DNA of 64,000 bases from Metridium senile (Eukaryota; Cnidaria; Anthozoa; Actiniaria; Metridiidae), in contig OX459107.1 in assembly GCA_949775045.1 (NCBI GenBank), positions 8,238,750-8,302,749 on the forward strand, written 5' to 3'. Positions 23,260 to 35,364 of the stretch are shown here, one piece after another. Position 1 is the first letter of the stretch, and each line of letters begins with the position of its first letter. Below the pieces are notes generated by a model. That model did no database searches. It saw only the letters and a list, made by a program, of their open reading frames with translations, and was not told where the DNA came from. A program made the translations under genes and the position numbers.

Positions 23260-23590
23260 ATGTTCAACAACTAGTGGTTAAACTATAGTGTGGACTGCGT
23301 CAGTGTTTCTAAGAAAAAATTGTTGTAAAAATGTAGGATAATTACCGGTTAAACTAATTTGGAATGCGTGAGTGTTTATAGGAAAATAATTTAATTAAAA
23401 ATGTACTATAACGAGCGGTTAAACTAGTGTGGCCTGCGCCAGTATTTATAGGAAACAAATTGGAGTTAAAATGTATAGATACATGAGAAAAATAGCGTGG
23501 ACTGCGTCAGTGTTTCTAGGAAAATAATGTGAATGAAAAAGTACAATAACTAGTGGTTAAACTAGTGTGAATCGCAAAAGGGTTACAGTT
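23260..23590 (-). repeat. 70-bp array related to the module, opposite orientation to 21.0 kb
   Basis: GGACTGCGTCAGTGTTTCTA and variants occur near 23,293, 23,363, 23,432 and 23,500, spaced about 70 bp. They come with TAGTGGTTAAACTAGTGTGG and are the reverse complement of the 21.0-kb unit. Confidence 0.85.
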
Positions 23591-23864
23591 GAAATAAGAA
23601 AAATAAGTTCGACTACAATGTCTTTCACCTGCATTAATCTGAATAAAACAAACATGTCAGACAACTTGAAATATTGCTACTTCAAAGCTTTTTATAGATG
23701 GTCAAATGGTGTTAGATGAATGCAATGATGACAATAATGGGATCGATTGATGGGGCAGTTCTATTAATTTTAAATTTGCTCAAATGGTCAGTATTATGAT
23801 AAACATATCATGATAGCTTTTATCAAAAATGGTTACTTATTGTGCTTTGAACGTGAAAAACGAA

Positions 23865-24183
<319 letters not shown>

Positions 24184-25020
24184 GCTTTAAAAACAGTGTT
24201 ACTTGTTGAAGGTTGCACGTCAATCCTGAGCAAAAATGGTACCTAATGCATGCAACGTAATAAAGTGAAGACCGTTACGTACTTACTGACGCTTAGGACG
24301 CTAATACTTCGTCGGAGTTAAAATCGCAGCTTATACACCGTAAAAAGAGCAGCGTTGTTTGCGAACATTAATCCTTCCGTGATCTAAAAAAGGCTTTGGA
24401 ACTAAAATTTGAATAACAGATTCTCAAGAAATACTTAAACTAATGTAGTTTCTAAGAACAAAAACAAAAAACGCAAATGTAGTTTGTAGTACATGATTCA
24501 AGTTCACTAAAATCGAACAACCCTAAATCCCTTAAAGAGAAGTTACTTTAGGTACTTAAGGAAACGGTTTGTACAGTATCAGGTATTAAATCAAAGTGTG
24601 CCGATAGAAATTGGTCATTTTAAATCAGATTATAGTGCAAGATTTTTTTTTGTCCGGAATAAATCAGTTTAAATGAATTGAATGATATCATAGAAGATAC
24701 AACTCAAAGAGAGTGTTACTTACTGACGTTTTGGACGTTTACCCTTAATCATTCATTGAGAAGTTCAATTGAATTGAATGTTATATAGGAGATACAACTC
24801 ACAAAGAGAGTGTTACTTACTGACGTTTTGGACGTTCACCCTTAATTATTCATTCGGAGAGTAAAGTTAAATTTTTTTGGCCGGCATAGTTTTCTGTCCG
24901 GCATAAATGAGTTGAATTGAATTGAATGATATATATAGAAGGTACAACTTATTAAGAGAGTAAGAGAGTGTTACTTACTGACGTTTTAGACGTTCACTCT
25001 TAATTATTCATTGGGAGTAA
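24184..25020. repeat. Degenerate hairpin-containing tandem array
   Basis: Units hold GTTACTTACTGACGTTTTGG, ACGTTCACCCTTAATTATTC at about 24,712, 24,807 and 24,970, and older versions (ACTGACGCTTAGGACGC, CTTCGTCGGAGT) at about 24,280. Related to the alternating array at 39.46-40.18 kb. Confidence 0.72.
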
Positions 25021-25073
25021 ATTTAAAATGTTAACCTACAATATTTATAAGAACATGCGAAACAAATACAATA

Positions 25074-25336
25074 CAGTAAAACCCCGCGTATAAGAACCTC
25101 GATTTTTCCAAGTCAGCCTGAACAGGTTCTTATATAAATGGTGCTTAACTTGAAATCAGGCTATCTAGGTTCTATTAGCATCACTCACTTCATCATTACA
25201 ATACCTTTCTTCATATTTTTTTTTACATACAGGTCAATGCTTCTGCACATGGCTCTTTTATACAACAACAACAAAATGAAAATGTCAGCCTGACAGGTTC
25301 TTAAATTTTAGGTTCTTATACGCGGGGTTTTACCGG
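25074..25336. mobile_element. Pogo/mariner-like MITE, TA duplication
   Basis: TA|CAGTAAAACCCCGCGTATAA, GAACCT at the left, mirrored by AGGTTCTTATACGCGGGG, TTTTACCGG|TA at the right. A CAGTNNAACCCCG... start is typical of pogo/Tigger-type termini. No transposase is present. Confidence 0.82.
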
Positions 25337-25479
25337 TATTAATGGTAAAGAGCATTGAGTTTTTGAAATATGTTTTTAAGAAATAAAGTATTATTATTAT
25401 ACACCGTATAAAAAGTAATAGTACGACTTAATGGGTTTCGAATGTTCTTCTTTAAAAAAAGGTATAACTTACACACCAT

Positions 25480-25940
25480 ATTTAAGTGAGAGTGTTACTT
25501 GCTGATGTTTCGTGCGTTAACCCGTTGTGTTCGTAAAATTGACTGCCAGTGCACTTTAAAAAAGAGTGTTACTAACTGATGTTTTGGACGTTAACCCTTT
25601 GTGCCAATGCACTTTAAAAAATAGTGTTATTACCCGAACATAGTCATTCCTCGGAATAAAAATAAAAAGCGTTATTTACTGACGTTATTACATCCTTCTC
25701 GGACTGAAAATGATAACTTATATGCAATAGAGCTACTTACTGATGTTCGGGCGTAAATACTCGCTCTCCTTTGAAGATTTTTTGAGAGTTTTTATGTGTG
25801 ATTATATATAATCACATTTATTTATTTCTATCCTCTCCAAATCAATGATAACTTATACACCGTAAAAAAAAATAGAGCTACTTACTGATGTTCGGACGTA
25901 AATCCTCGCTCTTCTTTGAATATTTTTTGAGAGTTTTTTC
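25480..25940. repeat. Degenerate hairpin-containing array, second block
   Basis: GAGTGTTACTTGCTGATG, GAGTGTTACTAACTGATG, GCTACTTACTGATGTTCGG-type units at about 25,492, 25,571, 25,664, 25,733 and 25,880. The last two share a long TTTTTTGAGAGTTTTT-containing 3' segment. The 25.07-kb MITE lies between this block and the 24.2-25.0 kb block. Confidence 0.65.
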
Positions 25941-26440
25941 ATGTGTGATAATAATCACATTATTTCTATCTTCTCAAACTCAGTCAGGCACATTTCTGCG
26001 GCAATAACTCTGGATGCGGAAATGATGCACGGTTAAACACCTTTACTCCAAAGTAAACAGATCCAAATTGATTTGCGATAGGAAGCTGGTATTTCTTTTA
26101 GTCGAAGCTGATTTGTCGCTGAGTCGACACATCCGGGCTATTTAGGAGTATTTTGATAGTGGACGTAATTTCGGTAAAGAAATGACGAGGTCTTAAGATA
26201 AATGGGAATTAAAATCATAATAACAGTTTATCTAGAGGAAAATTGATTTATTTTGACAAAAATGTATCCGTGAAAATAGAAGACCCAAAACAAATGTATG
26301 CCTTCCGTTTTTGGAGGGTGGATATCATAGTTATAATTCAAACTTGTTTGATTTGGATTACAATAGCAACCCCAAAAACAGAAGACATTGTGGTTATGTG
26401 AAAGTAGAGAGTGTGGAAATGCATAAAATAATTTCAAAAG
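25941..26440. other. No gene seen
   Basis: The minus-strand 94-residue frame at 26,228-26,512 lacks a recognisable domain and overlaps a duplicated segment. Confidence 0.4.
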
Positions 26441-26441
26441 A

Positions 26442-26885
26442 ATGTTCATGAAAATAAAGCTTGCTTCAGTTTGAATCGGTAAACAAACATTGCATTTAAT
26501 AAGAATGTTCACATTTACAATTTTTTTATCAAAAAGCTAGGTAAGCATATAAAAATCTTAATATTGAAAACAAAAAATTTGTCAGAAGGGTAAGCATATA
26601 AAAATTTCAATATTGAAAACAAAAAAATTGTCAGAAAGCTAAGCATAGAAAAATATCAATATTGAAAACAAAAAATTTGTCAGAAAGGTAAGCATAGAAA
26701 AATCTCAATATTGAAAACAAAAATTTTGTCAGAAAGGTAAGCATATAAGATTCTCAATATTGAAAACAAAAAATTTGAAATGCATAAAGGAATTAAAGTA
26801 TATTAATGTAAATAAAGCTTGCATCAGTTTGAATTTGGAAACGAACATTATATTTAATAAGAATGTTCACATATACTTATTAGAA
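26442..26885. repeat. ~50-bp tandem array inside a direct duplication
   Basis: GTCAGAAAGGTAAGCATA plus CAATATTGAAAACAAAAA repeats five times (about 26,540-26,775). It is bracketed by two direct copies of AATAAAGCTTGC ... CAGTTTGAAT ... TTTAATAAGAATGTTCACAT at 26,442-26,525 and 26,800-26,885. Confidence 0.82.
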
Positions 26886-27240
26886 AAATTTTTTTTTTTT
26901 TCTTTTCAAATAAAAAAAATTGTCAGAAAGGTAAGCATAGAAAAATCCCAGTATTGTACAATTGTATTGTATACAAAATACGCTGAAATAGGTTACACAG
27001 AATATCAAAGTCCTCGTTCGGATTTCAGTTGCTATTTCCATAAGCATACTTCTCAATAAAAACTTCGTGGCGCTGTATTATGACAGAATAAAAGGGTTTT
27101 TAAAAAAAGTCATTTTACACTATTTGTTGCACGCGACAATGTTATCACTGTTTCCAAAAGTGCTAATAGTTTCTTTTAACAAAGACGAAAAAATCCATTT
27201 CATAGGTTGACAGTGCAGTAATTGATTAAAGTGTTTGATC
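26886..27240. other. No gene seen
   Basis: One more GTCAGAAAGGTAAGCATAG unit at about 26,922, then unique DNA. Confidence 0.4.
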
Positions 27241-28400
27241 AATTGAATAAATGTATAAAAACATTATAATCAATGTACGTTGAATCATTTGAAGAAATGA
27301 AAATAGAACGTTGGATCAGTTGAATAGTAAAAAAGAACGTTTGATCATTTGAAGAGTAAAAAGTTAAAAGGAACGTTTGATCATTTAAAGAGTAAAAAGG
27401 AATGTTTGATCATTTGAAGAAATAAAAAAGAACATTTGATCATATCAATGAACGTTCGCAATAATTTCAAGAAATAAAAAAGAACGTTTAATCATTTGCC
27501 TGAGAAATAAAAAAAGAGCATTTGATCATGTAAACAAACATTCGTTCATTTCGAGCCGCAATGAAAAATAAAAGGCTCGAACATATCTATATTAGTTTTT
27601 GTTCACTGAGGGGGAACAATATTTTCTATTAACAGTTAAATTGGTTAATGATTGATTGATAAGGAAAATTTGCCAATTCCCCAAAAAATGGAAAAGAACA
27701 TTTGATCACATTAACAACATCCGATCACTTTAAGAAATATAAAAAAAGAACGTTTGATCGTTTGTGTCAATTTTTGTTAACGGAGTCTCAATCTGTATTT
27801 TGCGTTGACAGTTTAATTGATTAATGAGTGTTTCCTAAAAGGTTTTCTATTTATTAGGCTGTGAACGATTTCCTCAAAAATTATTGCCAAAAATCAACGC
27901 CAATACACACAATATCGGTAAACGTTTTGACAGAGTTACAAATCTACATCACGCATGGAAAAATAGGTAGAATGGAAAAAGAACGTTTCATCATTTGAAG
28001 AATGTTTGATCTTTGCATGGAATAGAATACTATGGTCATTTCAAGAACTAAAACAAACCGGAACTTTTGAACTTTGTTATGGCGGTATAAAAGAACGTTT
28101 GATCATTCCAAGAAATGGAAAAAGTTAACCCTTTGAAGAAATTGAATAGAATGTTTGATTTGTTGATGAAATGAAAAAAGAACGTTTGATCATTCGAAAA
28201 AAACGTGAAAAAGAACGTCTGATCATTTTGAAACAAAATACAAAAATGTTGCTAATTTCATTCGATCAATTTGGTGATTTTTAGTAAAATTCAATTAAGC
28301 TTATATATATAGTATTTCAGAAATTTATAGAAACATGTATCAAAACTTCGAAATAGAACGTTTGATCATTTGATCACTGCTTCGATCAATTTGGTGATTT
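27240..28400. repeat. Interspersed GAACGTTTGATCATTTG short-repeat cluster
   Basis: Roughly 20 copies of GAACGTTTGATCATTTGAAG or close variants, usually followed by AAATAAAAAAG, at irregular 25-60-bp spacing. Larger duplicated blocks are mixed in (TTCGATCAATTTGGTGATTT at about 28,261 and 28,381). Confidence 0.85.
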
Positions 28401-28689
28401 TTAGTAATTAAAAATACACTCATAAAGTGCTAAATTTAGCACTTTACGAGATGATATATAAATCATAGTCTTGACGTTATTGAAAACAACGATTTCGAAG
28501 CAATTGAAAACAAATATTGATCAAAGGTTCGATCGAATGTTTTCGCCCATTATATATGTTAACAAGCATTTAGTACACTGTAGAGCGAAACATCAAAAAA
28601 TAAAGACAAAAATATACTTACTATTGAACAAATAGTTCATGTTTAGTGATCATCACTTTTCAGTCACTATCACTCAACCAGAAATATCA

Positions 28690-30290
28690 AATGGTTATGA
28701 TGATGATACTGATGGTGAAAGATGATGATGATGTTGATAGATGATGATGATGATATTGTTGTTGATAGATGATGGTGATGATGATTATGATGTTGAGGGA
28801 TGATGGTGATGATGATAATAATGGTGATGGTGATGATGATGATATTGATGTTGATAGATGATGATGGTGATGATAATGGTGATGATGATGATGTTGATGG
28901 TGATGATGCTGATAGATGATGGTGATGGTTATAGTGTTGATGGATAAAGGTGATGATGTTGATGGTGATGTGTTGATGGTGATGATGGTGATGGTTATAG
29001 TGTTGATGGATAAAGGTGATGATGTTGATGGTGATGATGTTGATAGATGATGGTGATGGTTATAGTGTTGATGGATAAAGGTGATGATAGTGATGGTGAT
29101 GATGTTGGTAGATGATGGTGATGGTTATAGTGTTGATGGATAAAGGTGATGATAGTGATGGTGATGGTGTTGATAGATGATGATGGTGATGGTTATAGTG
29201 TTGATGGATAAAGGTGATGATAATGATGTTGATGATAATGATGTTGATAGATGATGGTGATGGTTATAGTGTTGATGGATAAAGGTGATGATAATGATGT
29301 TGATGATAATGATGTTGATAGATGATGGTGATGGTTATAGTGTTGATGGATAAAGGTGATGATAATGATGTTGATGATAATGATGGTGATAGATGATGGT
29401 GATGGTTATGGTTATAGTGTTGATGGATAAAGGTGATGATAGTGATGTTGATGTTGATGATGTTGATAGATGATGGTGATGGTTATAGTGTTGATGGATA
29501 AAGGTGATGATAATGATGTTGATGATGTTGATAGATGATGGTGATGGTTATAGTGTTGATGGATAAAGGTGATGATAATGATGTTGATGATGTTGATAGA
29601 TGATGGTGATGGTTATAGTGTTGATGGATAAAGGTGATGATAATGATGTTGATGATGTTGATAGATGATGGTGATGGTTATAGTGTTGATGGATAAAGGT
29701 GATGATAATGATGTTGATGATGTTGATAGATGATGGTGATGGTTATAGTGTTGATGGATAAAGGTGATGATAATGATGTTGATGGTGATGATGTTGATAG
29801 ATGATGGTGATGGTTATAGTGTTGATGGATAAAGGTGATGATAATGATGTTGATGGTGATGATGTTGATAGATGATGGTGATGGTTATAGTGTTGATGGA
29901 TAAAGTTGATGATAATGATGTTGATGGTGATGATGTTGATAGATGATGGTGATGGTTATAGTGTTGATGGATAAAGGTGATGATAATGATGTTGATGATG
30001 TTGATAGATGATGGTGATGGTTATAGTGTTGATGGATAAAGGTGATGATAATGATGTTGATGATGGTGATAGATGATGGTGATGGTTATAGTGTTGATGG
30101 ATAAAGGTGATGATAATGATGTTGATGGTGATGATGTTGATAGATGATGGTGATGGTTATAGTGTTGATGGATAAAGGTGATGATAGTGATGGTGATGGT
30201 GATGATGTTGATAGATGATGGTGATGGTTATAGTGTTGATGGATAAAGTTGATGATAATGATGTTGATGGTGATGATGGTGATGGGACTA
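28690..30290. repeat. GATG-type minisatellite, mature 65-bp unit, ~20 copies
   Basis: It begins as simple GATGATG sequence. From about 28,920 it resolves into units with GATGGTGATGGTTATAGTG, TTGATGGATAAAGGTGATG. GGTTATAGTG is at 29,546, 29,611 and 29,676 (65 bp), with 68-71-bp variants elsewhere. Open frames, such as the minus-strand His/Ile/Ser frame near the 3' end, are artefacts. Confidence 0.95.
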
Positions 30291-30600
30291 TAGAGTCTGT
30301 TCGTTTTGCCCCTCATTTAGTGCTGCTATGTAAATGTCTAGTTGTTCATGTATTTTAGTTTTGTACCACCTTATAATAATAAAACGTTATATATGCAATA
30401 CTGTAAAGCGCTTAACATGTAGAATGTACACTAAATGTACACTAAATGGAAGTAACTAATAAATAAATGATGATAGTGATGATCAAGATGACAATACATT
30501 ATGATAATGATAATAGTGACGATGATGATAAGGAGGAGGAGAAGGAGGGTGATTATTCTGATGGCATTGACGATAGCGATAATAGAGATCGAGCCACACT
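30291..30600. repeat. Possible LINE 3'-end remnant, then GATGA-rich DNA
   Basis: AATACTGTAAAGCGCTTAAC at about 30,396 resembles the 3' UTR of CR1/L2-like LINEs, but this rests on a short motif only. GATGATAAGGAGGAG-type low complexity follows from 30,465. Confidence 0.35.
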
Positions 30601-30606
30601 AGTCTA

Positions 30607-31833
30607 CAGTCATTTGAAAAAACGTTGTCACCGACCGGCTTCGCGACTAGATCTAAAAGGAGTATGGGTAGAAATCACTGAAGCAGTTAGCTGCATATAT
30701 TATCAACATCTTGAGCTCTCAGTGCCTTGTTTCTATTAGATTTACTTTGGCGACTGATTTGGATGACACAAATCCTCTGCATGAAAACTGAAGTAGCTAT
30801 TTACTTGTCGATATCTCCACGCTCTAAACAACGGTTTATTTATTTGCGCACTAGAACAAGGCCTGACACAAAAGGCAAACATTCATTATTTCAGCATAGA
30901 GTGCATTCAGTAAAAGCGTGAAACACTATAATTACTAAATTGTGCAAAATAGTGCTAGTTGAACAATAGAAAACAATAAAATTAGCATAAAATAGTACAA
31001 AATAGTATTAGTAGAGTACAAACATTAAAACCGTGCAACATAAATAGTACAAAAGAGTGATAGAGTAGACGTACTAAATCCGTGAAACAAATATTACTAA
31101 TTACTTCTAAAAAGTGTCGATGAGACAATAGAGAACAAAGGAATTAGCATAATTTAGCACCTATTTTGTAGTATTTTTGTTTCATGGATTAAGTGCGTTT
31201 ACTCTATTTTATGCTAATTCTATTCTATTCTATTCTATTGTTTAATTAATACTATCTAGTACTAAATAGTGATAAGTTTTTCACGCTTATACGCCCTATG
31301 CAAAAAGAGCAAGGGACTGGGAACGAGCAACACAAAACACCATGAACAATAAAATATTCCAACAATATTTTTCCCTTACAAGAAAGAGCATGTCTAAATT
31401 AGTAATTTTGTAGAAGTATGTTGTCTTACATTGAATCATTCCAGAGTTATCAGCATTTAAAATGTACCAAAAACACGAAAGCGAGGCTCTAAAGGCCCAA
31501 GTGCAAATTTTAAGCCAAATCTTTGTAAATTCTAAAAGCTGTAACTTTTGATCAGTTTATGTTACTACATTGAAATTTTGGAATATCACTAATTTCGATG
31601 TGCTCTTTCTAATAAAAGCAATGGTGTCTTCTAATACTGATTCAGTAAGGAATTGCCTTTTTGCATAGGGTGTATAATGTTTGTACTCTAATGTTTCATG
31701 CTATTAGTGAATGCACTGTTTTCTATAGCGCGTGCTAAAAATGTATTGTTTCAGTGATTTCTACCCATACTCCCGCTTGGGCTAGTCGCGTAGTCGCGGA
31801 GCCGGTCAGCAACAATGTTTTTTCAAATAACTG
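30607..31833. mobile_element. Mariner-type 1.2-kb TIR element (family B) carrying nested insertions
   Basis: Left end TA|CAGTCATTTGAAAAAACG, TTGTCACCGACCGGCTTC. The right end is inverted: TA|CAGTTATTTGAAAAAAC, ATTGTTGCTGACCGGCTCC. The similarity runs ~85 bp inward (GGTAGAAATCACTGAA / TTCAGTGATTTCTACC). There is no transposase frame. The interior holds a smaller TIR element (31,292-31,672) and an inverted pair AATTAGCATAAAATAG / CTATTTTATGCTAATT. Confidence 0.8.
31292..31672. mobile_element. Nested MITE with CACCCTATGCAAAAAG-type TIR
   Basis: TA|CGCCCTATGCAAAAAG at the left, CTTTTTGCATAGGGTG|TA at the right. 381 bp, non-coding. Confidence 0.78.
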
Positions 31834-31837
31834 TATA

Positions 31838-32105
31838 CAGCTATTTCAAAAAACGTACAATACTGAATACTGCATACTGAATAGTGCATTGCAAGACCCA
31901 AATGCATTTTGGGACAGAAAATATTGTTTAAAGTGAAATAAATAATAATTAGTTATTATATTCTTAGTGCATTCCATTCTAAACAAGCTAGTCATGGGGA
32001 GTAAATATCGATGTATATTTATATTTTATCAAAATTAATAAGACCCACAATGCCCTTTGGTCTTGGAATGCACTATTCAGTATTCAACGTTTTTTTAAAT
32101 AGCTG
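31838..32105. mobile_element. Family-A mariner-type MITE, copy 1
   Basis: TA|CAGCTATTTCAAAAAACG ... ACTGAATAGTGCATTGCAAG ... CATTTTGGGAC, mirrored by CACAATGCCCTTTGGTCTTG ... CTATTCAGTATTCAACG ... TAGCTG|TA. It abuts family B directly, sharing a TATA junction at 31,834-31,837. It serves as an empty site for copy 2 at 58.2 kb. Confidence 0.88.
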
Positions 32106-32744
32106 TATGAAGGATTACTATCTGCCACCCCCTTATTAATCCCTGCCGATATTTGCCCAGTAAATCTTCATTGATTTAAGTGTTCAGTGGATAACAAGGT
32201 TACTTATAATCCAATTTAGTTATTATGACTCCATCATAACCATAACGACCGCTAGTTTCACGCAACAACGTATAAAACCACGCAGTTTTACTATAATTAG
32301 TCGATTGCGAAAACAAAACGTTATTTGCAGCATGTTTATTGATAGTAATCTAACTATAGCCTCTACGTAAATGTATAGATTTAGATTGTTAATGTAAATG
32401 TTACAGAAACGTAGCATTCTACACGTAGAAAAAAAAACAAGGTATCTAACTATACGTAAATATACGGCTACATATAGGCCTCTTTGTATGTAAACTGTAA
32501 TTACACGTGGGAGTGTTATACGCAATCATTACGGGAACGTAGGCTAGGTACGTACTAAAATAAACGTACTAAGAATGCAGTCTGTCTATATATATGCAAA
32601 CCAGCTAAAAAATCGCTGTTGTTTACACGTAGACGATAAGAAAAAACACTATACGTAAAACATATATGGGAACGTTAGTAGGCTATCTATACATGAATGA
32701 TACAGAGATGTAATATACAATGATACTTTAATGATACGTAATCG
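32106..32744. other. No gene seen
   Basis: The minus-strand 100-residue frame at 32,223-32,525 shows no motif. Short ACGTAAATATACG-like repeats occur. Confidence 0.4.
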
Positions 32745-32749
32745 TAAAC

Positions 32750-32805
32750 CTTCGGTTCGAGTCCCGCCAAGGGAAATTGCTATTTTCTCATGTATCTTTA
32801 TGGAA
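32750..32805 (+). repeat. SINE fragment with RNA pol III box B
   Basis: GGTTCGAGTCCCGCCAAGGG then TTTTCTCATGTATCT matches the 3' half of the tRNA-like repeat at 44.29 kb. GGTTCGAGTCC is a good box B. The 5' half is unrecognisable. Confidence 0.55.
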
Positions 32806-33105
32806 ACGTAAGCGAACGTGAATGTTACGGAATTATTAAACGTTAATTTCATAGAAATTTTTTTTTTGAAAAAAACAAAACATTTTGATTTGATATTTCA
32901 ACGACGTAAAATCGGAGGCTTCGTATATATTCACACAATACTCTATAAACCTGTATTGGAAATGGGGGGACGTAAAAGCACCCGAAAATGGAAACGTAAC
33001 AAACCGTCATCCATAATTCACCCTTAATTCAGCCTGTGATTCGTGAAAAGCAAAAAAATTCCAGCCGTGATCCGTGAAATCATCTTCACCTGTGACCCGT
33101 GATTT
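32806..33105. other. No gene seen
   Basis: Unique AT-rich sequence, then degenerate CCGTGATTCGTGA-like repeats from about 33,020. Confidence 0.4.
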
Positions 33106-33109
33106 ACAG

Positions 33110-33415
33110 ATTTTCAATGTCGTGATTCGTGATTACACAATCAGCGCTCCGTGAAAACGTGACAGCTTATCATAACAGTTGTGTAAAATGAGATGTTTGT
33201 GTTAGTATTCTTATTGTTTGTATATTTATCCGATTGGTGAAAAGCCTTTACGTAACTCTGTGATCAGTGAAAGTATGAAAAAACGGCCCGCGATTCGTGA
33301 TTACACAATCAGCGCTCCGTGAAAACATGACAGCTTGTCATAACAGTTGTGTAAAATGAGATGTTTGTGTTAGTATTCGTATTGTTTGTCTATTTATACT
33401 CTGTGATCAGTGCTA
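33110..33415. repeat. ~175-bp tandem duplication
   Basis: GATTCGTGATTACACAATCAG, CGCTCCGTGAAAAC, and the following ~85 bases (ACAGTTGTGTAAAATGAG, ATGTTTGTGTTAGTATTC) recur at about 33,122 and 33,292. Shorter GTGATCCGTGA-type repeats surround them. Confidence 0.88.
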
Positions 33416-33639
33416 CGGCCCGTGATACGTGATCGGTACCCCCTCTTCTTCACCATGTGTGACTGCCTCATACTAACACACTATACTCACTAACCTGTAC
33501 TGGTAGACGTAATAAAACACTGAGGACGTAACAGGCCTTGGTTGTGACTACTCTAAGTGACTGGCTCGCAGTGATCACATTGACCGAATGCTAATATGGC
33601 GGCCACTTATTATCATATTTTAGTAATTCATATTTTAAT

Positions 33640-33945
33640 TGAACACTACATCAAAATTATAGATTAGAATGACATCAACAACTGTAAAAAGGTTTGAGAC
33701 AAAAATATTACATTCTTAAAAGGTTATGAGAATTTCAAAAGTACACTATATCAAAATTATAGATCAGATTTGGCATCAACAATGGTAAAAACGTTTGAGA
33801 CAAAAATATTACAATCTTGAAAAGTTATGAGAATGTCAAAAGTACTCTACATCAAAATTATAGATCAGAATGGCATCAACAAGGGTAAAACGTTTGAGAA
33901 AAAAATATTACATTCTTGAAAAGTTATGAGAATTTCAAATCATAC
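33640..33945. repeat. ~101-bp tandem repeat, 3 copies
   Basis: ACTACATCAAAATTATAG, ATCAGA, GGCATCAACAA, GTAAAAACGTTTGAGAC, AAAAATATTACATTCTTG, AAAAGTTATGAGAATTTC repeat at about 33,645, 33,745 and 33,845. Confidence 0.9.
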
Positions 33946-34905
33946 TATAGTTCCTCATGATTGTAAGCCGCGAGGCTACAAAGTGCGTCTTCATCAATAA
34001 CAGTCCGCTCAGACATATGATTAATTGAAAAGAGCACTGAGACGGAATTAAAACATGTGCTATTAAAACACCACATTACATTACCAACGACTAGAAAGCA
34101 TGTGCTGAACATGTGCTGAAACAAACGCAAGTTAATTCAAACAATATAAGTTTTGCTCATTTGCATTAGATTCGGCACATGTGAAATGCGACGTTTGAAC
34201 AAGGCCTTATGAAAACAACAATAACAACAAAAGAAAAGCAACAAAAACGTATTCTCTGTTGTTAGTAACGTTATCAATAAATTAATATTTAGTTATTCTA
34301 TTAAAAAATACATGTAAATAACATAATTAACACAAAAAATATTACTAAAACACGAATAATAATAAACAAAACAATAATTTATATTGTTAATTAAGGAAAT
34401 AGTACTAACCTAATTGTTCCAATAAAAACTTAAACAAAACATCTTATTGTTTACTTTAAATAAAGACAAAAGTTTCTCTTGTAAAGACTGAAAAACATAT
34501 TGTACTATTCTAGTAGAGCGAAAACACTTAAACCATGAAATAAAAATAGTTGCTATTAAGTCAGACCCACTATTTAGTCACTATCGCTCAGCAAGAAAAA
34601 TCAAAAGCAAGCAATACCTCGTTACAACTTGACATGTCGTTGATAGTGTTTTCTTTCTGGTGAGCAGCTCAGTTAATAATATAATGAAGTCATTATTATT
34701 ATCTTACCTAATATCTTCAATATTTTCATCGGATTTATCTCTTATCGGCGACAAAAATCCCCTCTTTATCTTGTAATTAGAAATATTATTTTTCCCGTCT
34801 CAATATTTTCAGCTGATGAGCTGGCTTGAGATTGTAGAGTCAATATCGACTCGCAAAAGGACTCTATATACTTGTTATTTTTAGGGAACAAGTATTATTT
34901 ACAGT
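33946..34905. other. AT-rich DNA, no gene seen
   Basis: A short piece at 33,958 (GATTGTAAGCCGCGAGGC) is related to the 11.9-kb array. The rest shows no feature. Confidence 0.4.
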
Positions 34906-34908
34906 GAA

Positions 34909-35180
34909 TGTCATAAACGTTGTCTTCGTAAAGTAGAGATTAACACAACAACAAGTAGCACGTGATTCTTTCTTTGTTTGTTTCTTTCTTTGTTTGTTTT
35001 CAGCAGTTGAAAATTCAAATGGTAATTGTATAATGACTAACAGTGAACATGGAATATAAAGAATTATGAAGTCTATGCTCACAATTAATACTAATATCAA
35101 GCATTTAGAGCGAACATATGTGGTATCACGTGGTGTGCCTTTTAGTGTTGATGTCTTTTTTCGGACAATGTTAATAAGAT
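34909..35180. mobile_element. Dispersed short-TIR element, family E, copy 2
   Basis: The left end TGTCATAAACGTTGTC is exactly the inverse of the right end of copy 1 (GACAACGTTTATGACA at 13,173-13,188). The right end GGACAATGTTAATAAGA is degraded. The interior matches copy 1 in order. Confidence 0.7.
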
Positions 35181-35279
35181 TGACTGTATGTTTAAATATG
35201 TGATGTGGATATGTGATCTAATTAATTATTGAATTACTATCACTGACCCTGCCTTTCAAAATAGTACCAGCATATGAAT

Positions 35280-35350
35280 CAATGAATATGGATAGGTGGA
35301 TGAATGAATGATTAAGTGGGTGGGTGGGTGAGTGGGTGGGTGGGTGGACA
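35280..35350. repeat. GGGT/GAAT tetranucleotide microsatellite
   Basis: GTGGGTGGGTGGGTGAGTGG runs next to GAATGAATG. Confidence 0.9.
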
Positions 35351-35364
35351 AATAGGTGGATTAT

